The notes beneath the pieces are model-generated. The model did no database searches. It worked only from the letters and a program-made list of their open reading frames with translations, and had not been told where the DNA came from. Below, piece after piece: positions 1 to 8,700 of a DNA stretch of 64,000 nt. Source of the DNA: an uncultured Holophagaceae bacterium (GTDB lineage: Bacteria > Acidobacteriota > Holophagae > Holophagales > Holophagaceae); NCBI GenBank assembly GCA_903884655.1, contig CAISFO010000083.1, positions 1 through 64,000 on the forward strand, given 5' to 3'. Both the position numbers and the translations under genes were made by a program. Every line of letters begins with the position of its first letter. The stretch's first letter is position 1.

Positions 1-352
1 ACGCCAGCGGCAGCGCGGTCACGGCCGTGCCCGCCACGGGCTACCACTTCACCAGCTGGAGTGACGGGGTGCTCACCGCCACCCGCACGGATGCCTCTGT
101 GACGGCGAACCTCTCGGTCACCGCCAGCTTCGCCATCAACACCTTCACCCTGACGTACACGGCCGGGGCCAATGGCTCCATCACCGGAACCACGCCCCAG
201 ACGGTGAACTACAACGCCAGCGGCAGCGCAGTCACGGCCGTGCCCGCCACGGGCTACCACTTCACCAGCTGGAGTGACGGGGTGCTCACCGCCACCCGCA
301 CGGATGCCTCTGTGACGGCGAACCTCTCGGTCACCGCCAGCTTCGCCATCAA
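1..352 (+). repeat. 213-bp tandem coding repeat
   Basis: Bases 1-139 and 214-352 are the same sequence apart from a single base (17 versus 230), so the period is 213 bp or 71 codons. Copies this close at the DNA level imply recent duplication or gene conversion. The units further downstream are diverged. Confidence 0.9.
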
Positions 353-1031
353 TTCCTATCGCATTCTGGTGTCAGTCGCGGGTGGAGGTCAGGTTACGCC
401 TTCTGGAACGCAGGTCGTCACCTACGACAATTGGATCCTCCTCAACTTCTGGCCGGACACGGGCAGGAGGGTCGGCAATGTGATTGTGGATGGCGTTGCC
501 ATGGGGCCCCTTAGCTCCTATACCTTCTCCAATGTGCGGAGCAACCACACCATTTCCGTCGTGTTCGATGATGCCAATCACCTGACTGTTGTGGGGTTCC
601 CCAATGCTTTGGGAAGTGTGGCTCCAGGCCAGGTGTTCGGAAAGCCCGGAGATTGTGTTCGCCTCTACATCACGCCGAATCGTGGCTATCACGTGACGGA
701 CGTGCTGATCAACGGGACATCGACCGGTACTTCCGGCACGGAGTACACCATTGCGTCTCTGGCCGTGAATAGCCTGGTGACCGCAATGTTTGCCCCGAAT
801 GCTTACACCGTGACAACCTCCGTCCTTGGTGGCGGACAGGTATCTCCCGCCTCTGTTCAGACCGTGAACTACGGCATGAACAAGGTCTTCGCCTTCATCC
901 CCGACAGCGGCAACAGTGTCTTGGATGTGCTGGTGGATGGCCGGTCAGTGGGTGCGGTCACAAGCTACACCCTCCTGGGGACGCAGGCCGACCACCTCAT
1001 TCAGGTGAAGTTCGGGGTAGCACCTTTCTAG
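1..1031 (+). CDS. Repeat-rich surface/secreted protein, 3' end (5' truncated by window)
   Basis: The reading frame is open from base 3 with no natural start, so this is the C-terminal part of a longer protein that begins before the window. It consists of beta-type repeats with the pattern 'TGYHFTSWSDG...TATRTD...VTASFA', typical of the bacterial/Listeria-Bacteroides repeat families found in cell-surface and secreted proteins. Two 71-residue units are almost identical. They are followed by at least three diverged units starting 'YRILVSVAGGGQVTPSG' and 'YTVTTSVLGGGQVSP'. No sorting motif or membrane anchor is visible at the C-terminus (...KFGVAPF). Adhesin or matrix function is inference only. 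The GTG at 27 is internal to the repeat and is not the real start. Confidence 0.75.
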   Translation, partial: ASGSAVTAVPATGYHFTSWSDGVLTATRTDASVTANLSVTASFAINTFTLTYTAGANGSITGTTPQTVNYNASGSAVTAVPATGYHFTSWSDGVLTATRTDASVTANLSVTASFAINSYRILVSVAGGGQVTPSGTQVVTYDNWILLNFWPDTGRRVGNVIVDGVAMGPLSSYTFSNVRSNHTISVVFDDANHLTVVGFPNALGSVAPGQVFGKPGDCVRLYITPNRGYHVTDVLINGTSTGTSGTEYTIASLAVNSLVTAMFAPNAYTVTTSVLGGGQVSPASVQTVNYGMNKVFAFIPDSGNSVLDVLVDGRSVGAVTSYTLLGTQADHLIQVKFGVAPF

Positions 1032-1047
1032 AAGGAGAAGCAGTCCC

Positions 1048-1079
1048 GAGCCCGAGCCTGAATCCTCAGGCTCGGGCTC
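1048..1079 (+). terminator. Hairpin terminator-like element
   Basis: A perfect 14-bp inverted repeat (GAGCCCGAGCCTGA / TCAGGCTCGGGCTC) with a 4-base loop starts 17 bases after the stop of the repeat protein. No T-run follows it, so it may act as a transcript-end stabiliser rather than a classical intrinsic terminator. Confidence 0.6.
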
Positions 1080-1145
1080 ATCTCGGATCAGGCGGTGCAG
1101 ATCCACCGGGGTAACGAGGCGATACAAGCGCCTTCCTGCTGACAG

Positions 1146-1253
1146 GCCGAGGTTTTTGCCAAGCTAGTACGAGTGGCAGCAGGCGGTGAGGTGCTCTCCC
1201 GCCACTACGAGGGTCCGGTTGGCAGGGAGGCCCTGGCCGCCTTTCTGGGTTGA
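1146..1253 (+). other. Possible 3' remnant of a gene, 35 codons
   Basis: This stretch between the terminator and the transglycosylase reads as a plausible protein tail (AEVFAKLVRVAAGG..., then SRHYEGPVGREALAAFLG and a stop). A stop codon lies three codons upstream and there is no ribosome site. It may be the remnant of a deleted gene or chance in GC-rich DNA. The rest of 1080-1283 shows nothing else. Confidence 0.2.
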
Positions 1254-1283
1254 TTCAGCGCCAGGACGTATCATGGAGGTCTG

Positions 1284-2132
1284 ATGCGCCGTCCAGCCCT
1301 GGTCCTTCCCCTCGCCGCTCTGGCCCTTACGGCTGGAACGCCGAGGCTCGGCAAGGATCCGGTAAGGCCGGGGATCACCTACCTCTATACCTACTACGAC
1401 CCGCAGGGCCGCCTGGTGATCAACAACCTGCCTCCTGCCTACATGAAGGGTCAGGGCCTGGTCCTGAAGCATGTGGGGGTCGGCAAGGTCCGACTGGCGA
1501 TTTCATCTGCGGAAATGGCGAAAGCCCTGCGGAGTCCCGAGCTCATCGCCCTCGTGGACGAGATCGCCCTGTTCGAAGGGGTGGATACGCACCTGGCCCG
1601 GGCCATCATCCAGGCCGAAAGCGCCTTCAACTACAAGGCCCGGTCCAAGGCTGGGGCCCTGGGGCTCATGCAGCTGATGCCCTCCACCGCCGAACGGTTT
1701 GGCGTGCTCGATCCCTTCGATCCCAGGCAGAACATCAGCGGCGGAGTGAAGTACCTGAAGTGGCTCCACGACTACTATTCAGGCGACCTCATCCGGGTGG
1801 TGGCGGCCTACAACGCCGGCGAAGGCGCCGTGAACAAGCACAAGGGCATCCCGCCCTTTCGTGAGACGCAAGCCTATGTGCCCAAGGTCCTGGACCTGTT
1901 CCACCGCAAGGCGGTGCAGCCGGATCCGAAGTTCGCGGGCAGCATGGCCCTGCTCCAGAAGGGTCGCGGTGGCTTCAAGGTGGAAGAGCAGAAGACCGTG
2001 CCGGAACCCACGATCCAGCAGCGGGCTTCCACCAGGATCTACCAGTGGACCGATGCCAGTGGGCGTCTCCAGATCAGCGACCAGCCACCACCCAAGGGCA
2101 CGGCGGGTGTGAAGCCGTTTGGTGAACCCTGA
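1284..2132 (+). CDS. Lytic transglycosylase (SLT family 1) with DUF4124-like flanks
   Basis: A predicted periplasmic murein lytic transglycosylase of 282 aa, which cleaves the MurNAc-GlcNAc bond to give 1,6-anhydro-MurNAc ends. It has an N-terminal signal segment (about 1-18). A short beta segment (YDPQGRLVINNLP, about 38-50) resembles DUF4124. The SLT domain is about 90-215, with catalytic Glu112 in AIIQAESAF, followed by GALGLMQLMPSTA and AAYNAGEGAV. A second DUF4124-like motif (YQWTDASGRLQISDQPPP) lies at the C-terminus. GGAGG precedes the ATG by a good spacing. Specific role (septum, flagellum or secretion) is not shown by context. Confidence 0.85.
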   Translation: MRRPALVLPLAALALTAGTPRLGKDPVRPGITYLYTYYDPQGRLVINNLPPAYMKGQGLVLKHVGVGKVRLAISSAEMAKALRSPELIALVDEIALFEGVDTHLARAIIQAESAFNYKARSKAGALGLMQLMPSTAERFGVLDPFDPRQNISGGVKYLKWLHDYYSGDLIRVVAAYNAGEGAVNKHKGIPPFRETQAYVPKVLDLFHRKAVQPDPKFAGSMALLQKGRGGFKVEEQKTVPEPTIQQRASTRIYQWTDASGRLQISDQPPPKGTAGVKPFGEP

Positions 2133-2162
2133 GCCTGGCGGATTGACTCGAGCGGCCTGGGA

Positions 2163-2531
2163 TCAGCCGTTCTTCATCTGGGCCACATAGGCCTCCAGGG
2201 CCGCGAGGGTGGACTGGAACGTGGTCTCGATGCGCTGGGGAAGATCCGGGCCCGCATCCACTGAGCCACTGCGACCCAGGTTCTCCAGCCTCGACGCCAG
2301 GACCCTGAGGGCTTCGGCGCCCAGCGCCCCGGCCCCGCCCTTGAGAGCATGGGCGGCCCGGGACAGTTCCTCGGCATGGCCCTGGTCGTTGGCCCTGAGG
2401 ATGTCCCGGATGCGGCGGGGCGTGTCTTCACGAAAGATGTCGATCATCTCGGAAAGCAGGCCATGGCCCCCATCGTCGAGGTCCACGAGGTTCTGAAGGG
2501 TCATCAGGTCGAGCAGATCCGATGTCGTCAT
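2163..2531 (-). CDS. Stand-alone HPt (histidine phosphotransfer) protein
   Basis: A 122-aa helical protein with the HPt signature HALKGGAGALGA; His61 is the predicted phospho-accepting residue. It would relay phosphate between a hybrid histidine kinase and a response regulator. The start at 2531 (MTTSDLL) is chosen because GGGAGGTGGGAG lies just upstream and the longer reading frame runs into the divergent neighbour. No kinase or regulator is adjacent. The only hybrid kinase in the window is about 39 kb away, so any partnership is unproven. Confidence 0.75.
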   Translation of the reverse strand: MTTSDLLDLMTLQNLVDLDDGGHGLLSEMIDIFREDTPRRIRDILRANDQGHAEELSRAAHALKGGAGALGAEALRVLASRLENLGRSGSVDAGPDLPQRIETTFQSTLAALEAYVAQMKNG

Positions 2532-2610
2532 GGCGAACTCCCACCTCCCATGCTGAGGCAGGAAGCCCCCGTCCGTCCATTCCTCCAGCCAGATGGAGTA
2601 CGCTGGACCC

Positions 2611-3084
2611 ATGACCGAAGCCATGCCCCTTACCTCGGCGGAAATCGCCCTCTCTCTGTTGTTCCGAAAATTGCACCCCCACCTGGAGGACGCCGCCCAT
2701 GCCGTGAACCGCAGCGCCCCGAGGCAGGAGCTGGAGCGCATGCACCTGAAACTGATCACGGCCAGGCTAAAGACCGTGGAAGTGATCGAAGCCGAGGCCG
2801 CCGCACTGCCGGAGGAAGCGCCCCTCAGGGAGATCCTGGACACCCTGGCGGCCAACCTAACCCCGGTTGGGGAAAGCTACCGCCAGGCCCTCATTCTGAC
2901 CCAGCTCTGTCTGGAGGAGGCCCCGGCGGACCTGGTGCCCCATGCTCCCGAAGGCTCTGTGGCCAACTCCTCTTGGGGCTCCCGCATGACCGACTTCCTC
3001 GCCCGGCTAGAAACACCCGCCTATCAAGCCCGCCAGCGCTGGGAAAGCATCGACGAAGACATCGGGGAGACCGAGGAGGAGTAG
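2611..3084 (+). CDS. Hypothetical helical protein
   Basis: A 157-aa protein, probably cytoplasmic, rich in Ala, Glu and Leu and predicted largely helical, with an acidic C-terminus (DEDIGETEEE). I recognise no family. It is divergent from the HPt gene. An in-frame ATG at 2593 would add six residues, but GGAG lies upstream only of 2611, so the later start is preferred. It ends at a hairpin shared with the converging gene. Confidence 0.55.
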   Translation: MTEAMPLTSAEIALSLLFRKLHPHLEDAAHAVNRSAPRQELERMHLKLITARLKTVEVIEAEAAALPEEAPLREILDTLAANLTPVGESYRQALILTQLCLEEAPADLVPHAPEGSVANSSWGSRMTDFLARLETPAYQARQRWESIDEDIGETEEE

Positions 3085-3109
3085 CTTCCGGGCATCAAGA
3101 CCCAAACGA

Positions 3110-3137
3110 GAAGCGCCCCACGGCTGTGGGGCGCTTC
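3110..3137. terminator. Bidirectional hairpin between convergent genes
   Basis: A perfect 12-bp stem (GAAGCGCCCCAC / GTGGGGCGCTTC) with loop GGCT sits between two converging genes. It is suited to end transcripts from both directions. U-tracts are weak on both sides. Confidence 0.65.
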
Positions 3138-3153
3138 CTGGGTACAGGGGGCG

Positions 3154-3738
3154 CTAGAACCGGATGCCGCCGTAGAGGCCGATCTGAAGTTTGGGTGCCA
3201 TGGCTTTGAAGGCATCTTCGGTGCTGCCATTCGGGTCATAGCTCTTGCTCGTGAGGGGCACACCCACCTCGAGGCCGATGAAGGGTTTCACGACGGGGGT
3301 TGGGAAGGCATAGCCTGCCGTTGCGCGCAGCCAGGGGCGGTTGTAGGAGACGTCACCAATTCCAGACAGGGTGCCGTTGACCTTCTCCATGCGGTAGTCG
3401 AGACCGACCCCGAAAGCCACCATGGCCTTGAAGTTGAACATGGCACCCACACTCATGTACTGGTGCTGGTAATTCACGGGGGTGTCCTTCCCGTTGACCT
3501 GAAATGCGGTATCGACCTTGGGCTGGAACCCGAGGTTGACCTGGAACAGCGCGGGGCCGACGTCCACGAGGCTGTAGCCGAGGCGGCCGGCGAGAACCGT
3601 CTTGCTCTTGGGTTCGCCAGTCAAGCCGGATTCAGAAATGCTCTTGTAGGACTGTTGGCCAGCAAAGAGGCCCAACTCCCAGGACTGCGCTGCCAAGGGC
3701 AGCCCTGCGGCGAGGGCGATGAGTGCGATTTTTTTCAT
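3154..3738 (-). CDS. Small outer-membrane beta-barrel-like protein
   Basis: A 194-aa exported protein with a classic signal peptide (MKKIALIALAAGLPLAAQ) cut near residue 18-19. The mature part alternates aromatic and small residues in strands (GLFAGQQSYKS, GRLGYSLVDVGPALFQVNLG, ...) and ends in IGLYGGIRF, a terminal-aromatic pattern typical of outer-membrane barrels. The specific porin or OmpW-like family cannot be assigned. The start at 3738 has GGAG 9 bases upstream. A sigma70-like promoter is visible upstream. Confidence 0.65.
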   Translation of the reverse strand: MKKIALIALAAGLPLAAQSWELGLFAGQQSYKSISESGLTGEPKSKTVLAGRLGYSLVDVGPALFQVNLGFQPKVDTAFQVNGKDTPVNYQHQYMSVGAMFNFKAMVAFGVGLDYRMEKVNGTLSGIGDVSYNRPWLRATAGYAFPTPVVKPFIGLEVGVPLTSKSYDPNGSTEDAFKAMAPKLQIGLYGGIRF

Positions 3739-3783
3739 GGTCAGCTCCATAGATGGGTGGGGGAGGTGGGGGCTTCGGGTCAA

Positions 3784-3812
3784 ACTATGACGAAGATTTC
3801 ATAAACGATCAA
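3784..3812 (-). promoter_or_regulatory. Candidate sigma70 promoter for the barrel gene
   Basis: On the minus strand, TTGATC (3812-3807) is 17 bases from CATAGT (3789-3784). Each matches four of six consensus bases, in the only AT-rich stretch upstream of the gene. It would give a leader of about 40 bases. Confidence 0.4.
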
Positions 3813-3849
3813 TGACTATTTAATGTGGAAAAGCGGTTCAGCCTCGGTC

Positions 3850-4385
3850 CTGAAGGACGCCGAGGCGAAGCCGAGCGCCCAGTGGCCAAGGGAGAGGACG
3901 AACCTAGACGTCGGCGATGAGCTCGATCTCGACCGGGGGCCCCGCTCCGCGAGCCGAAGGCGAGTGGGAGCACAGGGCAGGGCCCTGTGCGATCGAGGGC
4001 AGCCAGGGCAGCGTGCGCCGAGGCGTAGCCGAGCGCCCAGCGGCCAAGGGAGAGGACGAACCTAGACGTTGGTGATGAGCTCGATCTCGACCGGGGGCCC
4101 CTCTCCGCGAGCCGAAGGCGAGTGGGAGCACAGGGCAGGGCCCTGTGCGATCGAGGGCAGCCAGGGCAGCGTGCGCCGAGGCGTAGCCGAGCGCCCAGCG
4201 GCCAAGGGAGAGGACGAACCTAGACGTCGGCGATGAGCTCGATCTCGACCGGGGGCCCCGCTCCGCGAGCCGGAGGCGAGTGGGAGCACAGGGCAGGGCC
4301 CTGTGCGATCGAGGGCAGCCAGGGCAGCGTGCGCCGAGGCGTAGCCGAGCGCCCAGCGGCCAAGGGAGAGGACGAACCTAGACTT
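3850..4385. repeat. 158-bp tandem array containing copies of the ridA 3' end
   Basis: Three units of exactly 158 bp (ridA-type stop codons at 3904, 4062 and 4220, then the true ridA stop at 4378) plus a degenerate outer fragment from about 3850. Each unit starts, on the minus strand, with a near-perfect copy of the last ~9 codons of ridA (VEIELIADV or variant, stop). It joins at GGGGGCCCC to non-ridA sequence. Each unit also holds an 8-bp hairpin (GCACAGGG / CCCTGTGC, first copy 3970-3990). 158 is not divisible by three, so the array does not encode a repeated protein. It fills the 3784-4377 gap. Confidence 0.9.
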
Positions 4386-4752
4386 CGGCGATGAGCTCGA
4401 TCTCGACCTTCGCCCCCCGCGGCAGGGCGGCCACGGCCACGGTGCTGCGAGCGGGCTTGGCGCCGCCCAGGGCCTTCTCATAGACAGCATTGAAGGCGGC
4501 GAAGTCGGCCATGTCGGAAAGAAAGACCGTGGTTTTCACCACTCGGTCCCAGCCGGTGTTGGCGGCGGCCAGCACGGCGGAGAGGTTCTTCAGGACCTGC
4601 TCGGCCTGGGCCTCGATGGGGCCCGTCACCATTTCCATGGTCGCGGGCACCAGCGGGATCTGCCCGGAGGTGAAGAGGTGGTTGCCCGAAATCTGGGCCT
4701 GGCTGTAAGGGCCGATGGCGGCGGGGGCAGTGGGAGTTGAGATGGTGCGCAT
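4378..4752 (-). CDS. ridA: RidA family reactive enamine/imine deaminase
   Basis: A 124-aa RidA/YjgF/UK114 protein, the normal length for the trimeric family. It hydrolyses reactive 2-aminoacrylate and other enamine/imine intermediates made by PLP enzymes. Visible motifs are IGPYSQAQ near the N-terminus, SGQIPL, the conserved Arg in PARSTVAVAALPRGAKVEIE, and the C-terminal EIELIAEV. GGAG precedes the ATG. The last codons of this gene are duplicated in the array downstream. Confidence 0.93.
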   Translation of the reverse strand: MRTISTPTAPAAIGPYSQAQISGNHLFTSGQIPLVPATMEMVTGPIEAQAEQVLKNLSAVLAAANTGWDRVVKTTVFLSDMADFAAFNAVYEKALGGAKPARSTVAVAALPRGAKVEIELIAEV

Positions 4753-4787
4753 GGGGAACTCCGAAGCAGGTTCAGGACGGGATATTG

Positions 4788-5756
4788 TCAGCTTTTCTTG
4801 CCCCAGCGCCGCTTCTTGTGACGCCAGTTACGGTTGGACTTCGGCGCCGGCTGCAGGGGGGCATCGAAGGGCGAGGCGGGCTGCTCCATCTCGCCTTCGC
4901 CTTCTTCATCGTCCAGGCGGCGCGGGCCGTCTTCGATCTGCTGCTGCACCCACTGGGCGGTGCGGTGCATGAGGGCGGCCAGGCAGAGGCTGGTCTCGAT
5001 GCGCGCATGGGGCAGGGGACCCAGCTGAGTGAACACCGAGGGATCCGGCGGGATCACACGGGGAATGCTGATCTCGGGCAGAGGCATGGGCAGGGCGTCG
5101 TAGGCCTCGTCGGGCAGGCGGCGCCAGGGCTCGGGCTCGGGCTGTTCCTGGCGGAGGAGGTCCGCCACGGTCTGCTGTTTTTTCGGGGGCCGCCCGCGCT
5201 TCTTCGGAGCGGCGACGGCGGCGGCGTCGAGAGCGGACTGCAGGGCTTGCAGCACCTCCTCACGGCTCTTGCCACGCAGGTCGAAGAGCAGCCAGGGATC
5301 GCGATCCAGGGCCTCGGCCATGACATAGCACACAGCGGCCACGTGCTTGCAGGGGTTGGCCCAGTCGGGGCAGTCGCAGTGGGTCTGCAATTCCTTCGGT
5401 ACGCGGGGGTAGAGGCTGGCGCCCGCCTCGCGGAAGGTCTCGTCCAGCCCCTGGGGCATTTCCCCCGCCAGCAGGGAGGCCACGAAGCGGCTTTCCAGGG
5501 CGATCCGATCCAGGGCCTTGGTCCACTGGGCGGCGGTGAGGGCCGGCAGGCCCAGGGTCACGTTGTAGGTCTTGCGGCCATGGACCCGGGCCTGGATCTC
5601 GCCTGGTTGCACGCCGAAGTGGGAGACGTGACCGTCCTCCGCGTACTTCTTGCCCCGGGGAAGGCGGTTCTCGTAGTCGTCCCCGAGCTTCTCGAGGCCG
5701 TTGATCCAGAGGCGGCCCCACCAGGTGGCACCGAAGCGGTCGGTGTGGCTGATCAT
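4788..5756 (-). CDS. SWIM zinc-finger protein partnered with SNF2 helicase
   Basis: A 322-aa protein with a SWIM-type zinc motif CDCPDWANPCKH (Cys127, Cys129, Cys136, His138), a fold used for DNA or protein contacts. The N-terminus (ATWWGRLWINGLE) is the conserved start of SWIM proteins found next to bacterial SNF2 helicases. The C-terminal half is charged, with a basic stretch (PKKRGRPPKKQQ) like an AT-hook and a lysine/arginine-rich end. Its ATG overlaps the stop of the SNF2 gene by four bases (ATGA), so the two are translationally coupled and probably act together on DNA. Confidence 0.85.
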   Translation of the reverse strand: MISHTDRFGATWWGRLWINGLEKLGDDYENRLPRGKKYAEDGHVSHFGVQPGEIQARVHGRKTYNVTLGLPALTAAQWTKALDRIALESRFVASLLAGEMPQGLDETFREAGASLYPRVPKELQTHCDCPDWANPCKHVAAVCYVMAEALDRDPWLLFDLRGKSREEVLQALQSALDAAAVAAPKKRGRPPKKQQTVADLLRQEQPEPEPWRRLPDEAYDALPMPLPEISIPRVIPPDPSVFTQLGPLPHARIETSLCLAALMHRTAQWVQQQIEDGPRRLDDEEGEGEMEQPASPFDAPLQPAPKSNRNWRHKKRRWGKKS

Positions 5757-8700
5757 GGCGCCACCTCCTTGGCTTTGCGGCGCACCGCCTTGAGTTTGGG
5801 CTTGGGCTCGGACTCTGGCTCCTCCCCGTTGGCCTCATCCGGATCCAGCAGCTCCGCATCGGGATCCAGGGCCACCAGGCGGCGCAGGGCATCGTCATCC
5901 AGTTCCGTGAGCCAGCCTTCGCCGCTGCCCACCACCCGGTCCGCCAGGTCCCGCTTGGATTCCAGCAGGGCGTCGATCTTCTCCTCCAGAGTGCCGATGG
6001 TGACGAGCTTGTGCACCTGGACATTCTTGGTCTGGCCGATGCGGTAGGTGCGGTCCGTGGCCTGGTCCTCCACGGCGGGGTTCCACCAGCGGTCGAAGTG
6101 GAAGACATGGGTGGCTGCCGTGAGGTTCAGGCCCACGCCGCCGGCCTTGAGGCTCAGCAGCAGCACCGGCGAGGACTGCGGATCCTCCTGGAAGGTGCGC
6201 ACCATCTCGTCGCGGCCCTCCCGCGTGGTGCCCCCGTGCAGGAAGGGCGGCTCGAAGCCGAGGGCGTCCTGCAGGTGGATCTGCAGGCGGTCGCCCATTT
6301 CCTTGAACTGGGTGAAGACCAGGGCCCGCTCGCCCGCTTCCACGACTTCCTCCAGCATCTCCGTGAGGCGGTCCAGTTTGCCGCTGCGGCCGCGGTAGGG
6401 ACCCTGGGCCTTCAGGAACTGGCTGGGGTGGTTGCAGATCTGCTTGAGGTGGGTGAGCAGGGCCAGGATGCGGCCCCGGCGCTCGATGCCCGTGGCCGTA
6501 TCCAGTTCTTCATCCATCTTCTCGACGCGGTACTGGTAGAGCTCCGCCTGCTCCCGGCTGAGCGTCGTGAACACCTTCATCTCGTGCTTCTCGGGCAGGT
6601 CCTGGATGATGTTCTTGTCGCTCTTGAGGCGGCGCAGGATGAAGGGGCCGATGCGCGCGCGCAGCTCGTTGGCGGCGTCCGGATCCCGGTACTTCTCGAT
6701 GGGGTTGGCGAAGCGCTCCTTGAACTGGGACTCGCTGCCGAGATACCCGGGCAGGCCGGCGCTCATGATGGCCCAGAGTTCCGTGAGCCGGTTCTCGATG
6801 GGCGTGCCCGTGAGGGCCAGGCGGAAGGCGCCCCGCAACCGGCGGATGGCCTTGGCCTGGGCCGAGCCTGCGTTCTTGATGGCCTGGGCCTCATCCACCA
6901 CCACCATGCCCCAGGCCCGGGTCGAGAAGATCTCTTCCTCCCGGCGCACTACACCATAAGTGGTGAGCACCAGGGTGTGGGGCTTGAAGGTGGTGGGCAG
7001 GCGGTCCCGGTTGTTGCCGTGGTGCACGAAGACCGGCAGGCTGGGGGCGAACTTGGCCAGCTCCCGCTCCCAGTTGCCCAGCAGCGAGGTGGGGCAGACC
7101 AGCAGCGTGGCGGGGCCATGCTGAGGACTCGCCTCCTGCCGGTGCAGGAGCAGAGCCAGCACTTCGATGGTCTTGCCCAAGCCCATGTCGTCCGCGAGGA
7201 TGCCGCCGAGACCCAGGCGGGACAGGCCCTCCAGCCAGGCGAGACCCCGCAGCTGATAGGGGCGCAGCTGGCCATGGAAGCTGGCAGGCTGCTTGATGGG
7301 CTTGTCGGGCAGGACCTTGAGATCCTCCAGGGCCGCGCCGAAATCGCCGGCCACTTCCACCTCGATGGCTTCGCTGACACCCGGGATGCGGGCCGTGCCC
7401 GTGAGGGCCGCCGCCAGGGCCTCGCCCTTGGTCATGCTCTCGAAACCGGTGCCGCGGCTGGCCTGGATGACGGTGGAGATCTGCTTCAGGGTCTCGGGGT
7501 CCAGGGCCACCCACTTGCCCTTCCAGGCCACCAGCGGATGCTTGAGGCTCGCCATCTGGGCGAAGTCCTCCATGCTCAGCGTGTCGTCGCCCAGCATGAG
7601 CGACCAGTCCGCACTCACGCTGCCTTCCAGCCCGGTCTGGGCCAGGGTCTCCGACTCCAGCACACTGCGGGCGCCCAGGCGCACCTTGGCGCGCAGGCGC
7701 TTGGCCCCGCCGAAGTCGGCCAGACCTTCGGGAATGTGGACCAGGAACCCGGCTTCCTTCAGCTGGGCGGCACCGCGCGTCAGGAAGCCCCAGGCCTCCG
7801 TGGGCCGCAGCAGCAGATCCTCGGGCTTCTGGCCCGACAGCGCCCGCTCCAGGGCCGGGAAGAAGGGCACGGCCCGGGCCAGACCCCGCAGCAGCACCTG
7901 ACGGGCCTGGAGCACCTCGGGCTCAGTGGAAGGCTCCCAGAGCTTGGCCACGCCGATGGCGGCGCCGGCCTCGGTCTCCAAGCCCACCTTGAGGATCCAG
8001 CCCTCTTCGGCCAGGCGGTCGGCATCCTGGACGGCCTGCGTGACGGTGGGCACCTCCGGGGCTTCCAGGCGCAGACTGGGCCGCAGCCACTGGGGCCGCG
8101 CACCCTCGCTCCACTGGGCCAGCTGCTCGCCCAGGGTGCGTTCGGTGATGCCCGTGGTGGGGAATTCCGGCAGCTGGTGGGAGAGGGCCACCATGATGCG
8201 CTCGTCCCAGGGCAGGCGGTCGCGCTTGTGGCCCCGCAGCCGGTGGATGAGGCCCAGGCGTGGATCGTCCCCGGCCCGCAGGCCGCCGGAGACGAAGCGC
8301 ATGATGAAGTCCGCGCCGTCCTCCAGGAAGGCCGCCAGCACCGCGTCGGTGGCGGGGGGCATGGCCAGGTCGTCCTCGATGTCGAAGGCGTCCAGCTCGC
8401 CAAGGGCGAGGGTCTTGGTGAAGGCCCAGGTGTCGGTCTCCGGGAAAGCCAGGGCCGCAGGTGGCATGGCTTCGGCCAGTTGGCGCAGGACCGCACGGTC
8501 CGAAGGGCTGGTGAGGCTGATGCCCCAACGCGCCTTCCAAGGATTCCCCCGGGTGTCCAGCTGCGGCAGCATGGCACCCCGAACCACCAGGGACTGGAGC
8601 AGGCGCAGGACCATGGCCCAGTAGCGCAGGGTGGGCCCGGCATTGCCTGGGCGCAGGGCCAGGGAGGACAGCCAGGGGTAGGCCCGCTGCCAGCGGAGGG

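Noticed and set aside
27..29. GTG as the start of the first gene
   Set aside because: The frame is open upstream to the window edge and the GTG is inside a repeat unit also present at 240.
2349..3209. 286-codon + strand frame across HPt and the hypothetical gene
   Set aside because: Out of frame with both supported genes; Pro/Gly/Arg-rich shadow.
3850..4385. CRISPR array
   Set aside because: Units are contiguous and almost identical with no unique spacers, and there are no cas genes.
4062..4490. 142-codon minus-strand frame through the 158-bp repeats
   Set aside because: It is read-through of the tandem array in another frame of ridA; the unit length is not a multiple of three.
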